A stretch of DNA of 64,000 bases from Comamonas odontotermitis (GTDB lineage Bacteria > Pseudomonadota > Gammaproteobacteria > Burkholderiales > Burkholderiaceae_C). The notes under the pieces were generated by a model that was given only the letters and a program-made list of their open reading frames with translations, was not told the DNA's origin and searched no databases. Numbering within the stretch: position 1 is the stretch's first letter; every line of letters starts with the position of its first letter. Both the position numbers and the translations under genes were made by a program. The stretch spans positions 124,001 to 188,000 of the forward strand of contig NZ_JACHKZ010000001.1 in assembly GCF_014207855.1 (NCBI RefSeq). The letters are read 5' to 3'. This document shows positions 1 through 8,387 of the stretch, piece after piece.

Positions 1-50
1 ACGGGCAGGCCCGACAGCTTCGCCTCCAATTGGGACTGCAGCATGTTCAT
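1..50 (-). CDS. N-terminus of a truncated gene running off the window
   Basis: A reading frame opens with ATG at position 50 on the minus strand (alternative ATG at 44) and runs out of the window; only about 16 residues are visible (MNMLQSQLEAKLSGLP). A divergent gene starts 74 bp away at 124. No family can be named from so few residues; the leading LQSQLEAKL stretch looks helical. It is reported because the start context and divergent arrangement make a real gene likely, not because the product is recognised. Confidence 0.35.
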   Translation of the reverse strand, partial: MNMLQSQLEAKLSGLP

Positions 51-123
51 GGCACCTCATTTTGGTGAGCAAACATGTCCCGTCAATGGCATTTGTCTGA
101 CATTGCCACGCTACATTGCAGCC

Positions 124-693
124 ATGACCTCATTCACACACCCTTGCGACGATCTGCTGGCGCTTTGCATGGCGCAATGGCCCACGCGCGACTGGGTCTG
201 GCTGGACATCGGTGCCGATCACAGCACGGTCAGGCGCCAACACAGGGATGACGCTCTTGCCCACGCATTGCCCATTGGCAGCGCCAGCCTGGCAAGGCGT
301 TGCCTGCGCCACAACCCGCCCGATGATGCCGATGTGGAAGCGGCGATCGCCACCGTGGAAGACATGGTGATGCCCCTGGTACGCGCCTGGCCTGCACCCT
401 TGCCCCAGACAAGCCTGCTGTGCACCGCGCCCGAGATGGCGTCACTGGTCCAGCAATTGGCCACGCCTGCCGATGTCTCCGAGGCAACAGCGGCGTTGCT
501 TTTGTACTCCATCGATGCGGTAGAGGCCTGGTTTAACCGTTACGCCGATACGGTCATGGGCGGCCCGCAGCGGGGCCTGGCACTCAGCCATGCGCAGATT
601 GCCTTGCTCATCATCGTGCGCGAATGCCTGCACCACTGGGGCATGCAGACCCTGGCAGTGCTGGAGGAAAGCCACGACCAGGCCACCAGATAG
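124..693 (+). CDS. hypothetical protein, 189 aa, unrecognised
   Basis: No family was recognised. The frame is open from position 43, but the ATG at 124 is preferred because the upstream part looks like a promoter region shared with the divergent gene at 1-50. The protein is soluble-looking, with no signal peptide or membrane segment. It is rich in Ala, Leu, His and Trp (for example WPTRDWVWLDIG near residue 15) and probably mostly helical. Its stop lies 8 bp from the end of the convergent DUF2817 peptidase gene. No cofactor or catalytic motif could be identified. Confidence 0.55.
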   Translation: MTSFTHPCDDLLALCMAQWPTRDWVWLDIGADHSTVRRQHRDDALAHALPIGSASLARRCLRHNPPDDADVEAAIATVEDMVMPLVRAWPAPLPQTSLLCTAPEMASLVQQLATPADVSEATAALLLYSIDAVEAWFNRYADTVMGGPQRGLALSHAQIALLIIVRECLHHWGMQTLAVLEESHDQATR

Positions 694-701
694 CCAGATA
701 A

Positions 702-1799
702 TCAGGCAGACAGGCCATCCACCGCCTGGAACATTGCCTGCCGCGCCTGGCTCACGATCTGGGCCATCCAGGCCTCGCGCTCGTCATAGAACGCCGCGCG
801 CATCTGCTGGTGAATGGCAACGCGCTGCGCGCTCGGTGCATCAGGGTGGTTGTGCACCCAGTGGTCGGCGCGGATGGCGCCCGTGGTCTCAAGCACCGGC
901 ACGGTACCGTATTCCAACGCAATGCCGGTGAACTCGGCCTGCGGGCATTCCTGCACCGCACTGTTCCACAGCAGGCCCGTAAGAGGCGGCGATGACGAAC
1001 TGCCATCGTCCAGCGAAGTGACGGGCGTGGCACCACCGCCATCCCACCAGCGGCGCGCCCGCGCCAGCATCTGCGCGTCATTCGGTCCGGTGAAGATGCG
1101 CTCGCCATAGCCGTTGGGCCCCAGGCCGGTGTGGATATCGATCCAGGCCAGCTGACGCACCTGGCCACCATGCTTGCGCAGCACCTGACGGATGGTACGG
1201 TTGCTCCAGGTAGGCGCATGGCCGCCGAAGAAGACGCCCGTCGGATGCTGGTACTGGCCCTGGCCGACAGCGCCCTGCCACGCACGCTGGCCACGCTCGG
1301 CGATATAGCGGTCAATCGCCTGCTGCACGGCGGGCGTGGGTGGCCATTGCGCGGGCAGGATCAGGTCCTGCACCTCGTCATAGGCGGGATTGGTGGGCAG
1401 GGGCTGGTTGAAGTCGATAAAGTTGCGGTTCAGGTCGACGTTCTCATGCGTGACCCGGCGGCCATACGAGAAGCCATGCGGGTTGAGCGCATGCACATAG
1501 AGCACCGCCACGCCCGCGTCACGTGCCTTCTGCAGCCATTCCTCGTCATGCAGTGCATACACCTGCACGCCACTGCCGCAATAGCCTTCGATGCCATGGC
1601 AGGCGCTGCTGACGATGAGCAGCCTCTCCGCATCCAGGACTCCAGCGCGCGCCACATCCATCGCCAGCGTCTCGTCTTCGGCGCCATCTTCGGGATGGTT
1701 GTGCGATTCGACCTGCAACCCCGCCAGCACAGCGGCCTCCAAAAATTTAACGCGCGCCTTCGCGTAGCTGGTGGAAAACGCATCGCGGATACCCATCAT
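702..1799 (-). CDS. DUF2817 / M14-like zinc metallopeptidase
   Basis: The 365-aa product resembles M14-type carboxypeptidase/deacylase proteins carrying DUF2817. The sequence shows a zinc-binding HGIE near residues 68-71 (HxxE), the M14-typical NVDLNRNF segment, DIHTGLG (likely the third zinc ligand) and ALEYGTVP, which carries a candidate catalytic Glu. The start at 1799 (ATGATG) is chosen because a GGGGG ribosome-binding run lies about 6 nt upstream; a longer in-frame extension to 1901 has no such site. No signal peptide is visible, so it is probably cytoplasmic. The substrate is unknown; hydrolysis of a C-terminal or N-acyl amide bond is inferred from the family. It is convergent with the upstream hypothetical gene. 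Confidence 0.8.
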   Translation of the reverse strand: MMGIRDAFSTSYAKARVKFLEAAVLAGLQVESHNHPEDGAEDETLAMDVARAGVLDAERLLIVSSACHGIEGYCGSGVQVYALHDEEWLQKARDAGVAVLYVHALNPHGFSYGRRVTHENVDLNRNFIDFNQPLPTNPAYDEVQDLILPAQWPPTPAVQQAIDRYIAERGQRAWQGAVGQGQYQHPTGVFFGGHAPTWSNRTIRQVLRKHGGQVRQLAWIDIHTGLGPNGYGERIFTGPNDAQMLARARRWWDGGGATPVTSLDDGSSSSPPLTGLLWNSAVQECPQAEFTGIALEYGTVPVLETTGAIRADHWVHNHPDAPSAQRVAIHQQMRAAFYDEREAWMAQIVSQARQAMFQAVDGLSA

Positions 1800-2029
1800 G
1801 TCTGCCCCCTGTTGGTGGTGGTTGGAAAAATGGCCCTCAACGCGCCTCACCGGGTTTCGGATCGCGGCGCACCCGAAAGAGGCGTCTGTCGCGCTGGGCA
1901 ATCTTCATCAAAAAAAGAGAGCGCATGGCAGTTGGCCATATTGAACTTCAACACCTTTTAGCATTAAAAATCAATCACAAAGAGCGCGATAAGCGATGCT
2001 CTTGAAGCAAATTGGCAAAGCACGAGACT
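1800..2029. other. intergenic gap, no gene seen
   Basis: This 230-bp stretch lies between two minus-strand genes. It is AT-richer between 1895 and 1985, where a promoter for the DUF2817 gene is plausible. No convincing hairpin with a U-tract, RNA gene or small reading frame with a ribosome-binding site was found. Confidence 0.4.
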
Positions 2030-4096
2030 TCATGCTGCGGACAGCCTCTCCACCTGCACCGCGCAGTCATAGAAGGACGGCGCACGCCCCATATCGGTGA
2101 GCTGCTGGTGGGTCAGCTCATTGACATTGGTGCCGTTGGCACCGTCCTTGCGCCACCACACGCCCAGGCCCACCACCACCCCCGACCGGGCACGGCCGTT
2201 GATGCTGGCGTGACAGACATGGGTGCCGCGCGCATTGAACACGCGCACCGCATCGCCATCAGCGATCTGGCGCGCGGCCGCGTCATCGGCATGCATCTCC
2301 AGCGTGGGGCGGCCTTCGGCCTGGCGCAGCTTCTGCACGTTCACAAAGGTCGAATTCATGAAGTTGCGCGCTGGTGGCGAGATCATGGCCAACGGGTGCG
2401 CGGCGGTCGGCGTCTCGTAATTGGGCACATAGTCTGGCAAGGGGCTCACGCCCTGCTTTTCCAGAGCGCTGCTGAAAAATTCGCACTTGCCCGACGCGGT
2501 GGCATAGCCGCCCTTGGCAAAAGGCGCATCGGGCAGGTTCTGCACAGCAAAGCCCTGCGCCAGCAAGGTGTCGAAATCCACACAATTGGCATCCGTGGCC
2601 GCGCGGCACAGGTCTTCATCGCTGGTGCGGAAGTGCTCGGCGGCAAACGCCGCGTCGTGCCGCGCCATGTGCGCTGCCAGATCGCGGAAGATCTGCGCAT
2701 TGCTACGCGCCTGTCCCTGCGGGGCGATGGCCGGGCGGTTCAGCAGCACATCGGTGTGGCCATAGGTGGTGTGAATATCCCAGTGCTCCAGCTGCGTGGT
2801 GGCTGGCAGCACATAGTCGGCATGGTCTGCGGTGTCGGTCATGAAATGCTCCAGCACCACGGTGAACAAATCCTCGCGTGCAAAGCCCGCCGCCACCTTG
2901 GCCGACTCAGGCGCCACGGCCACCGGGTTGCTGTTGTAGCAGATGAGTGCCTCGACCTGAGGGCCAAAACCGGCTCCGCCCGGGTGCAAAAGCGCATCGC
3001 CAATCGTGCTCATGTTGATGGTGCGCGGGCGGCGCGCGCCCAACAGTTGCGGCATCTGCAGATCAGCGCGGCGCGCGGGCGAGGTGGACGATGTGGACAG
3101 CAGCAGACCGCCAGCCCGGTGGCGCCATGCCCCCACCAGCGCTGGCAGGCAGGCCACGGCACGCACGGCATTGCCGCCACCGTGCGCGCGCTGCATGCCG
3201 TAGTTCAGGCGTATCGCGGCTGGCTTGGTGGTGCCGTAATCACGCGCCAGGTTGCAGATCTCTTCCACCGTGATGCCGCACACCGATGCGGCACGCTCGG
3301 GCGGCCATTCCAGCGCCCGGGCCTTGAGCGCGTCCCAGCCCAGGGTGTGCTGGGCAATGTAGTCGTGGTCCAGCCAATCGTGCACGATCAGCTCATGCAT
3401 CAGCGCGAGCGCCAGCGCCGCATCGGTTCCGGGCAGTATCTGGATGTGCTCGTGGCATTTTTCGGCAGTTTCCGATTGGCGCGGATCAATGCAGATCAGC
3501 TTGGCGCCATTGCGCTTGGCCTCCTGCGCATAGCGCCAGAAATGCAGATTGCTGGTGATGCTGTTGCTGCCCCAGATGAGGATCAGCTGGCTCTCCGCGA
3601 AAAACTGCACGCGCATGCCCAGCTTGCCGCCATAGGTATGCAGCAGCGCTTCGCTGCCCGCGCTCGCACAGATGGTGCGATCCAGCAGGCTGGCGCCCAG
3701 TTGGTGGAAAAAGCGCCGGTCCATGCTTTCGGCCTGCACAAAACCCATGGTGCCTGCATAGCTGTACGGCAGAATGGCCTGCGGGTCTCGCGCAGCAATC
3801 GCGCGCAATCGGGCCGCAATGTCTGAAAGTGCTTCGTCCCAGCTCACTGGCTCGAACTGGCCTGCTCCTTTGGGCCCCACGCGCTTGAGCGGCCGGAGCA
3901 CACGGCCCTCGTGGTACGTGCGCTCGGTGTACTTGCTCACCTTGGCGCACAGCACGCCACCGGTCTGCGGGTGCTGCGGATTGCCGTTGACCTTGGTGGC
4001 CACGCCATCCACCACCGTAGTGACGAGTGAGCAGGTGTCGGGGCAATCATGCGGACAGGCGCCGATGACGGACAAAGAGGCAGTAGGCGTGTTCAT
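2030..4096 (-). CDS. molybdopterin-dependent oxidoreductase (DMSO reductase family)
   Basis: The 688-aa protein belongs to the MopB/DMSO reductase superfamily. The N-terminus has a 4Fe-4S cluster motif with Cys14, Cys18 and Cys22 (CPHDCPDTC) and a fourth Cys at 50, followed by the usual molybdopterin-binding domain (for example LIWGSNSITSN, LLSTSSTS) and a C-terminal dinucleotide-binding domain (from about residue 560, with the MISPPARNFMN segment). The start at 4096 places the Fe-S motif at the usual distance from the N-terminus; the open frame to 4270 is ignored. No twin-arginine signal precedes the Fe-S motif, so it should be cytoplasmic. No electron-transfer or membrane-anchor subunit is adjacent, so the partner and substrate are unknown. 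Confidence 0.85.
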   Translation of the reverse strand: MNTPTASLSVIGACPHDCPDTCSLVTTVVDGVATKVNGNPQHPQTGGVLCAKVSKYTERTYHEGRVLRPLKRVGPKGAGQFEPVSWDEALSDIAARLRAIAARDPQAILPYSYAGTMGFVQAESMDRRFFHQLGASLLDRTICASAGSEALLHTYGGKLGMRVQFFAESQLILIWGSNSITSNLHFWRYAQEAKRNGAKLICIDPRQSETAEKCHEHIQILPGTDAALALALMHELIVHDWLDHDYIAQHTLGWDALKARALEWPPERAASVCGITVEEICNLARDYGTTKPAAIRLNYGMQRAHGGGNAVRAVACLPALVGAWRHRAGGLLLSTSSTSPARRADLQMPQLLGARRPRTINMSTIGDALLHPGGAGFGPQVEALICYNSNPVAVAPESAKVAAGFAREDLFTVVLEHFMTDTADHADYVLPATTQLEHWDIHTTYGHTDVLLNRPAIAPQGQARSNAQIFRDLAAHMARHDAAFAAEHFRTSDEDLCRAATDANCVDFDTLLAQGFAVQNLPDAPFAKGGYATASGKCEFFSSALEKQGVSPLPDYVPNYETPTAAHPLAMISPPARNFMNSTFVNVQKLRQAEGRPTLEMHADDAAARQIADGDAVRVFNARGTHVCHASINGRARSGVVVGLGVWWRKDGANGTNVNELTHQQLTDMGRAPSFYDCAVQVERLSAA

Positions 4097-4484
4097 GGTG
4101 GCGGGTTTGGAGTCGTGATGGATCGGCGGGCGATCTGCCCGCTCATCGTAGCGCGGGATCGGCACGTCTGTGCGCCCGCTGCTGCAAAGGCGACATTCCA
4201 TTCCGTCCATCATCAGAGCACGTGAAGGCAAAGTGATGACCGTGCGGCGCACAGCGACCGAAGCCGACAAGTCATCGGATGATTTAGCAATCGAAACAGA
4301 AGTGCCAAAGGTGACAGTTGGAGCCCCTCTTGAGGGTTATTCCCAGGCCATTTGTCACCAGCGGTCATTCGCTTTGCTGCACCATAGAAGGCTTGGCGCT
4401 CCAGCGTCCATTTTGCTATCGAAAATCAAGCAATCATTGGCGACAGACGAGCGCCAGCGCTTGTTTTACCAGGACATACCCGCT
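4097..4484. other. 388-bp divergent intergenic region
   Basis: This region separates the minus-strand molybdoenzyme gene from the plus-strand M20 gene and must hold both promoters. Around 4412-4474 it contains pieces (TTTTGCTATCGAAAATCAAG and GAGCGCCAGCGCTTGTTTT) that look like a decayed copy of the dispersed AGCTGC/GCGCTT repeat seen better preserved at 9728, 33716, 38765 and 41528. An in-frame extension of the M20 reading frame covers it but lacks homology-like character. Confidence 0.4.
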
Positions 4485-5690
4485 ATGAAGCTGATTGACT
4501 CCATCGTGGCCGATGCGGCCAGCATTGCCCAGATCCGCAAAGACATCCACGCCCACCCCGAGCTGTGTTTTGAAGAAGTACGCACGGCTGATCTGGTAGC
4601 CGCCAAGCTCACCGAGTGGGGCATTCCTATCGACCGCGGCATGGGAACAACCGGCGTCGTGGGCATCGTGCACGGCAAGGATGGCGGCAAGAGCGGCTAC
4701 GCCGTGGGCCTGCGCGCCGACATGGACGCGCTGCCCATGCAGGAGAGCAACACGTTTGACCATGCCAGCCAGCACCACGGCAAGATGCACGCCTGCGGCC
4801 ACGATGGCCACACCGCGATGCTGCTGGCGGCGGCCAAGCATTTCGCCAAGCACCGCGATTTTGAAGGCACCGTGTACCTGATCTTCCAGCCTGCGGAAGA
4901 AGGTGGCGGCGGCGCGCGCGAGATGATCAAGGACGGCCTGTTCGAGAAATTCCCCATGCAGGCCGTGTTCGGCATGCACAACTGGCCCGGCATGGCTGCT
5001 GGCCAGATGGCCGTGAGCCCCGGCCCGGTCATGGCGTCGAGCAATGACTTCAAGATCACCATCACCGGCAAGGGCGGCCATGGCGCCATGCCGCACATGG
5101 GCAACGACCCCGTGCCCATCGCCTGCCAGATCGTCACCGCGTTCCAGAACATCATCACCCGCAACAAGAAGCCGCTGGACACTGGCGTGATCTCGGTCAC
5201 CATGATCCATGGCGGCGAAGCCAACAACGTGATCCCCAACAGCGTGGAGCTGCAAGGCACGGTGCGCGCCTTTACCGTGGAGGTGCTGGACCTGATCGAA
5301 TCGCGCATGCGCCAGATTGCCGAAGGCTGCTGCGCGATGAACAACGCCAAGTGCGATTTCTACTTCAACCGCAACTACCCTGCCACCATCAACACCCCTG
5401 ACGAGGCCGCATTTGCCCGCCAGGTGATGGTCGACATCGTTGGCGAAGACCGCGTGAATGTGCAGGAGCCCACCATGGGGGCGGAGGATTTCTCCTTCAT
5501 GCTGCAGGCCAAGCCCGGTGCCTACTGCTTCATCGCCAATGGCGAGGGCGACCACCGCGCTATCGGCCACGGCGGCGGCCCCTGCACCCTGCACAATCCC
5601 AGCTACGATTTCAACGACGACCTGATTCCACTGGGCGCCACCTACTGGGTGCAACTGGCCACCAAATGGCTGGCACAGGGCAAGAAATAA
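4485..5690 (+). CDS. M20 family amidohydrolase (hippurate hydrolase / HipO-like)
   Basis: The 401-aa product is an M20D-type metal-dependent amidohydrolase that cleaves N-acyl amino acids. Visible markers are HPELCFEE near residue 24, the metal-binding HACGHDGHT at about 102-110 (Cys104, His106), PAEEGGGGA, GGHGAMPH in the lid domain and GAEDFSFM near the C-terminus. ATG 4485 is chosen because the protein then begins just ahead of the conserved helix; upstream in-frame sequence is intergenic. It is cytoplasmic by the absence of a signal. It stands alone, divergent from the molybdoenzyme gene, and is followed by a strong terminator at 5711-5734. Exact substrate is not deducible. Confidence 0.88.
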   Translation: MKLIDSIVADAASIAQIRKDIHAHPELCFEEVRTADLVAAKLTEWGIPIDRGMGTTGVVGIVHGKDGGKSGYAVGLRADMDALPMQESNTFDHASQHHGKMHACGHDGHTAMLLAAAKHFAKHRDFEGTVYLIFQPAEEGGGGAREMIKDGLFEKFPMQAVFGMHNWPGMAAGQMAVSPGPVMASSNDFKITITGKGGHGAMPHMGNDPVPIACQIVTAFQNIITRNKKPLDTGVISVTMIHGGEANNVIPNSVELQGTVRAFTVEVLDLIESRMRQIAEGCCAMNNAKCDFYFNRNYPATINTPDEAAFARQVMVDIVGEDRVNVQEPTMGAEDFSFMLQAKPGAYCFIANGEGDHRAIGHGGGPCTLHNPSYDFNDDLIPLGATYWVQLATKWLAQGKK

Positions 5691-5710
5691 GCCGCGCCCG
5701 CATCACGACC

Positions 5711-5734
5711 ACAGCGCCTGCGGGCGCTGTTTTT
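5711..5734 (+). terminator. Rho-independent terminator after M20 amidohydrolase
   Basis: The perfect 8-bp stem ACAGCGCC/GGCGCTGT has a TGCG loop and is followed by TTTT and a pyrimidine-rich tail, 20 bp after the M20 stop codon. Confidence 0.8.
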
Positions 5735-5783
5735 GCATCTTCGGTCGACGGTGCGGCGCACTGAGGCCCGGTGCCAACCCTTC

Positions 5784-6494
5784 TCAGCAACCCAGGCGCT
5801 CTGCCAGATCGAGAAAATCGCGGCAGTGGTAGGTGTTGCCGGGCTTGGGCGATACATCCTTGGGGCGCGCCGCCCCAAACTCCTGCGGGCGCTCGATATA
5901 GGCCGTCTGCAGGCCACAGGCACGCGCACCTGCCAGATCGCTGTGGTGGGCGGCCACCAGCATCACCGCCTCGGGCGACAGCTCAAACACATCGGCCACG
6001 CCCAGGTAGGCGGCTGGGTCGGGCTTGTAGGCCTTGAAAACCTCGGCCGACAGCACGCAGTCCCAGGGAAGACCAGCGTTTTTGGCCATGTGGGTGAGCA
6101 GCGCGATATTGCCATTGGACAGCGGCGTGATGACAAAGCGCTTCTTGAGCCGCTGCAGGCCCGCTACGGCATCCGGCCAGGGCGAGAGCCGATGCCAGAC
6201 ACGATTGAGCTCCGCGCGCTCGGCCTCGGGCATATGACCCAGACCAAACTCCGGCAGGATGCCATCCAGAATGCGGCGGTGCAGCGCATCGATCCGCATC
6301 CAGCCCAGAGTGCCGTTGCGCACCTGCTCCATCGCAGGCCTGTAGCCTTCGCGCCACGCCAAGGCAAAGGCATCGCCATCGACCTGTGGATAACGCTGCG
6401 CCATCTCGCGCAGGATGGAGCCGTGCCAGTCCACAACCGTGCCGAACACATCGAACGCCAACACCTGGGGAGTTGGGAGAACTGCAGCCGCCAT
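5784..6494 (-). CDS. HAD family hydrolase, haloacid dehalogenase type II-like
   Basis: The 236-aa protein carries all four HAD motifs: the nucleophile loop FDVFGTVVDWH (Asp15), the TPLSNGN segment of motif II, the lysine in KAYKPDP (motif III) and HHSDLAGA (motif IV; type II enzymes usually have H-D-G-A here). Type II haloacid dehalogenases convert 2-haloacids to hydroxyacids, but many relatives are phosphatases, so the reaction is not certain. The start at 6494 is preferred over 6500 because AAGGA is then 6 nt upstream rather than touching the codon. It lies downstream of the homogentisate operon but beyond that operon's terminator, so it is probably transcribed separately. Confidence 0.82.
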   Translation of the reverse strand: MAAAVLPTPQVLAFDVFGTVVDWHGSILREMAQRYPQVDGDAFALAWREGYRPAMEQVRNGTLGWMRIDALHRRILDGILPEFGLGHMPEAERAELNRVWHRLSPWPDAVAGLQRLKKRFVITPLSNGNIALLTHMAKNAGLPWDCVLSAEVFKAYKPDPAAYLGVADVFELSPEAVMLVAAHHSDLAGARACGLQTAYIERPQEFGAARPKDVSPKPGNTYHCRDFLDLAERLGC

Positions 6495-6592
6495 CGCCAT
6501 TCCTTGCAAAAGATCGATGGATGCAGCATGCCGCAAAAGGAAACACCGCCCTATCGCCCTGGTGTCTTGATGCCTTCCCGCGTTTATTGGGC

Positions 6593-6626
6593 ACAAAAAA
6601 AGCGCGATGTCTATGACATCGCGCTT
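6593..6626 (-). terminator. Rho-independent terminator closing the homogentisate operon
   Basis: On the minus strand an AAGCGCGATGTC/GACATCGCGCTT stem with a 3-nt loop is followed by a run of seven T (the A-run at about 6593-6600). It lies about 80 bp after the Bug gene stop and before the HAD gene. Confidence 0.85.
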
Positions 6627-6703
6627 GGTGACTCAACTTTTTCAACCAATGGAATGGTTAACCTACTGGCGAATCTATTTTATCGCATTTGTTCACTTTT
6701 TAC

Positions 6704-7675
6704 TCAATCGAGTTGAATATTGTTGCTTTTGATCACAGGCCCCAGCTTGGCGCGCTCTGCGGCAAGGAATTTATCCATCTCGGCACTGTTCGAAGGCGTC
6801 ACCTCCAGGCCCATCTCTTCAAGGCGCTTAGTCACGGCAGGCTCTTTCAAAGTCGCCTGTAGTTGCTTGCTCAACAATTCAGTGCGATCTGCAGGCGTTG
6901 CCTTGGGAACGACCACGCCTTGCCAGGCATAGGCTTCATAGCCTTTGACGCCCTGCTCATCCAGGGTCGGAATGTCGGGAAAGACCTTGGAGCGCTTGGG
7001 CGTGGCGATGCCAATCGCCCGCAGCTTGCCCGCCTGGATGTTCTGGTAGCCGGTGACCGAATCGACAAACATGAACGGCACCTGGCCGCCCATCACGTCC
7101 TGCACGGCCGGTGCCGCGCCCTTGTAGGGCACATGCACCAGGTTCAGATGGGCGCGCTCGCGGAAGATTTCGGTGGCCAGATGGTGAGGCGAGCCAGCAC
7201 CCGGTGTGGCATAGCTCACGCCGCCGCTTTGCGCCTTGGCCCAGGCCTCGAACTCCTGCAGGTTCTTGACCGGCAGCTTGGGGTTGACGACCAGGATCAT
7301 CGGAAAGCGCACCAGCAGGCCGACCGAGGAGAAATCCTTCTCGGCGCTGTAGCTGAGCTTCTTGTACAGGTACGGGTTGGCCGCAAGGGTGCCAGTGTCG
7401 CCGGTCAGCACGGTGTAGCCGTCGGGCTTGGCGCGCGCTGCGTAGTCGGCACCAATATTGGTGGCGGCACCAGGCTTGTTGATGATGATGATGGACTGGC
7501 CCAGGGCCTTGGCCATGGGTTCGGCCACCACGCGGGCCACCACGTCCGAGCCGCCACCGGCTGCATAGGGCACCACCCATTCGATCGGGTGGTCAGGATA
7601 GGCGGCAAAGCTGACGGCAGGCAGCGCAACAGCGGCCACAGCCACGACGTGGCGCAGAGAAAAACGCAAGGACAT
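6704..7675 (-). CDS. Bug-family tripartite tricarboxylate transporter substrate-binding protein
   Basis: The 323-aa secreted protein starts with a Sec signal peptide (hydrophobic VVAVAAVALPAVSFAA) and continues with the Bug/TctC fold: PIEWVVPYAAGGGSDVVAR, NKPGAATNIG, AKPDGYT, YATPGAGSPHHLA and VPYKGAAPAVQD. Such periplasmic proteins bind small carboxylates and are greatly expanded in Comamonadaceae, usually without dedicated TctAB partners, as here. The start is supported by AAGGAG 7 nt upstream. It is the last gene of the hydroxyphenylacetate/homogentisate operon, 76 bp after the GST gene, so an aromatic acid ligand such as a hydroxyphenylacetate is a reasonable inference. Confidence 0.9.
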   Translation of the reverse strand: MSLRFSLRHVVAVAAVALPAVSFAAYPDHPIEWVVPYAAGGGSDVVARVVAEPMAKALGQSIIIINKPGAATNIGADYAARAKPDGYTVLTGDTGTLAANPYLYKKLSYSAEKDFSSVGLLVRFPMILVVNPKLPVKNLQEFEAWAKAQSGGVSYATPGAGSPHHLATEIFRERAHLNLVHVPYKGAAPAVQDVMGGQVPFMFVDSVTGYQNIQAGKLRAIGIATPKRSKVFPDIPTLDEQGVKGYEAYAWQGVVVPKATPADRTELLSKQLQATLKEPAVTKRLEEMGLEVTPSNSAEMDKFLAAERAKLGPVIKSNNIQLD

Positions 7676-7751
7676 GAAGTGTCTCCTTATTGTGGAATCG
7701 TGTAGTGAGGCGCAACAGGGCGCCGGTCGTTATCAATCAGATCAGCCATCG

Positions 7752-8360
7752 TCAGCGCGGCAATTGCAACCAGCGCTTGACCGCAAAATGCTCCCATTGT
7801 GCGCGGGCATAGCGCTCCAAAGACGCCGGAACCGGATCGCCGTGCTGCACCAGGCGCTGCAGCATCATGGCCAAGTCCACATCAGCAATACACCAGGCTC
7901 CAAACAATGATGGGGCCTCCTCGGGCAGCAATGCACTGGCTGCGGCGATCAGTTTGTCCGCCGCCTGCTGGCCTGCGGGAGTCAGCGCTGGAAATTTTTG
8001 CCCCAGAAATACTGCTGTCGTCGGCCGCTCCGCACGCAGCGGCAGCAAATCACTGCGCAACCAGGCTTGAACCTGGCGTGCGCGGGCCTTGTCTTGGGGA
8101 GCAGATGGATAAAGCGCTGGCCCCTCCAAGCGTTCATCAAGATATTCGGTGATCGCCGAGGACTCGGACAACTGAAAATCACCATCTTCCAGGAGCGGGA
8201 CGCGCTGGGTCAGCGAAGCCGCGGCATAAGCACTCTGGCGCTGGGCGCCGGCGGACAAGTCCACCGTCTTCAGTGCAAACGGCACGGCTTTGACTTGCAA
8301 CCCCACATAGACCGACATGGCATAGGGACTGAGAAACTGGGCATCGGTAAAAAGCTGCAT
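7752..8360 (-). CDS. yfcF: glutathione S-transferase, YfcF-like
   Basis: The 202-aa protein closely resembles E. coli YfcF as I remember it. The N-terminal thioredoxin fold has FLSPYAMSVYVGLQ near residue 9, RVPLLEDGDFQLSESSAI with the glutathione-contacting ES pair, and AITEYLDERL. The C-terminal helical domain has RARQVQAWLRSDLLPLR and GAWCIADVDLAMM. It sits 27 bp after fumarylacetoacetase in the homogentisate operon, where many bacteria encode a zeta-class GST acting as maleylacetoacetate isomerase. This one lacks the zeta-class SSCxWRVR motif, so isomerase function is possible from context but not shown. Confidence 0.85.
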   Translation of the reverse strand: MQLFTDAQFLSPYAMSVYVGLQVKAVPFALKTVDLSAGAQRQSAYAAASLTQRVPLLEDGDFQLSESSAITEYLDERLEGPALYPSAPQDKARARQVQAWLRSDLLPLRAERPTTAVFLGQKFPALTPAGQQAADKLIAAASALLPEEAPSLFGAWCIADVDLAMMLQRLVQHGDPVPASLERYARAQWEHFAVKRWLQLPR

Positions 8361-8387
8361 GGCGCGTTTCTTTCAGGAGTTCCTAGT

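Noticed and set aside
4170-4484. 105-residue N-terminal extension of the M20 amidohydrolase
   Set aside because: Low-complexity translation across intergenic DNA containing a decayed repeat; the family begins at the internal ATG.
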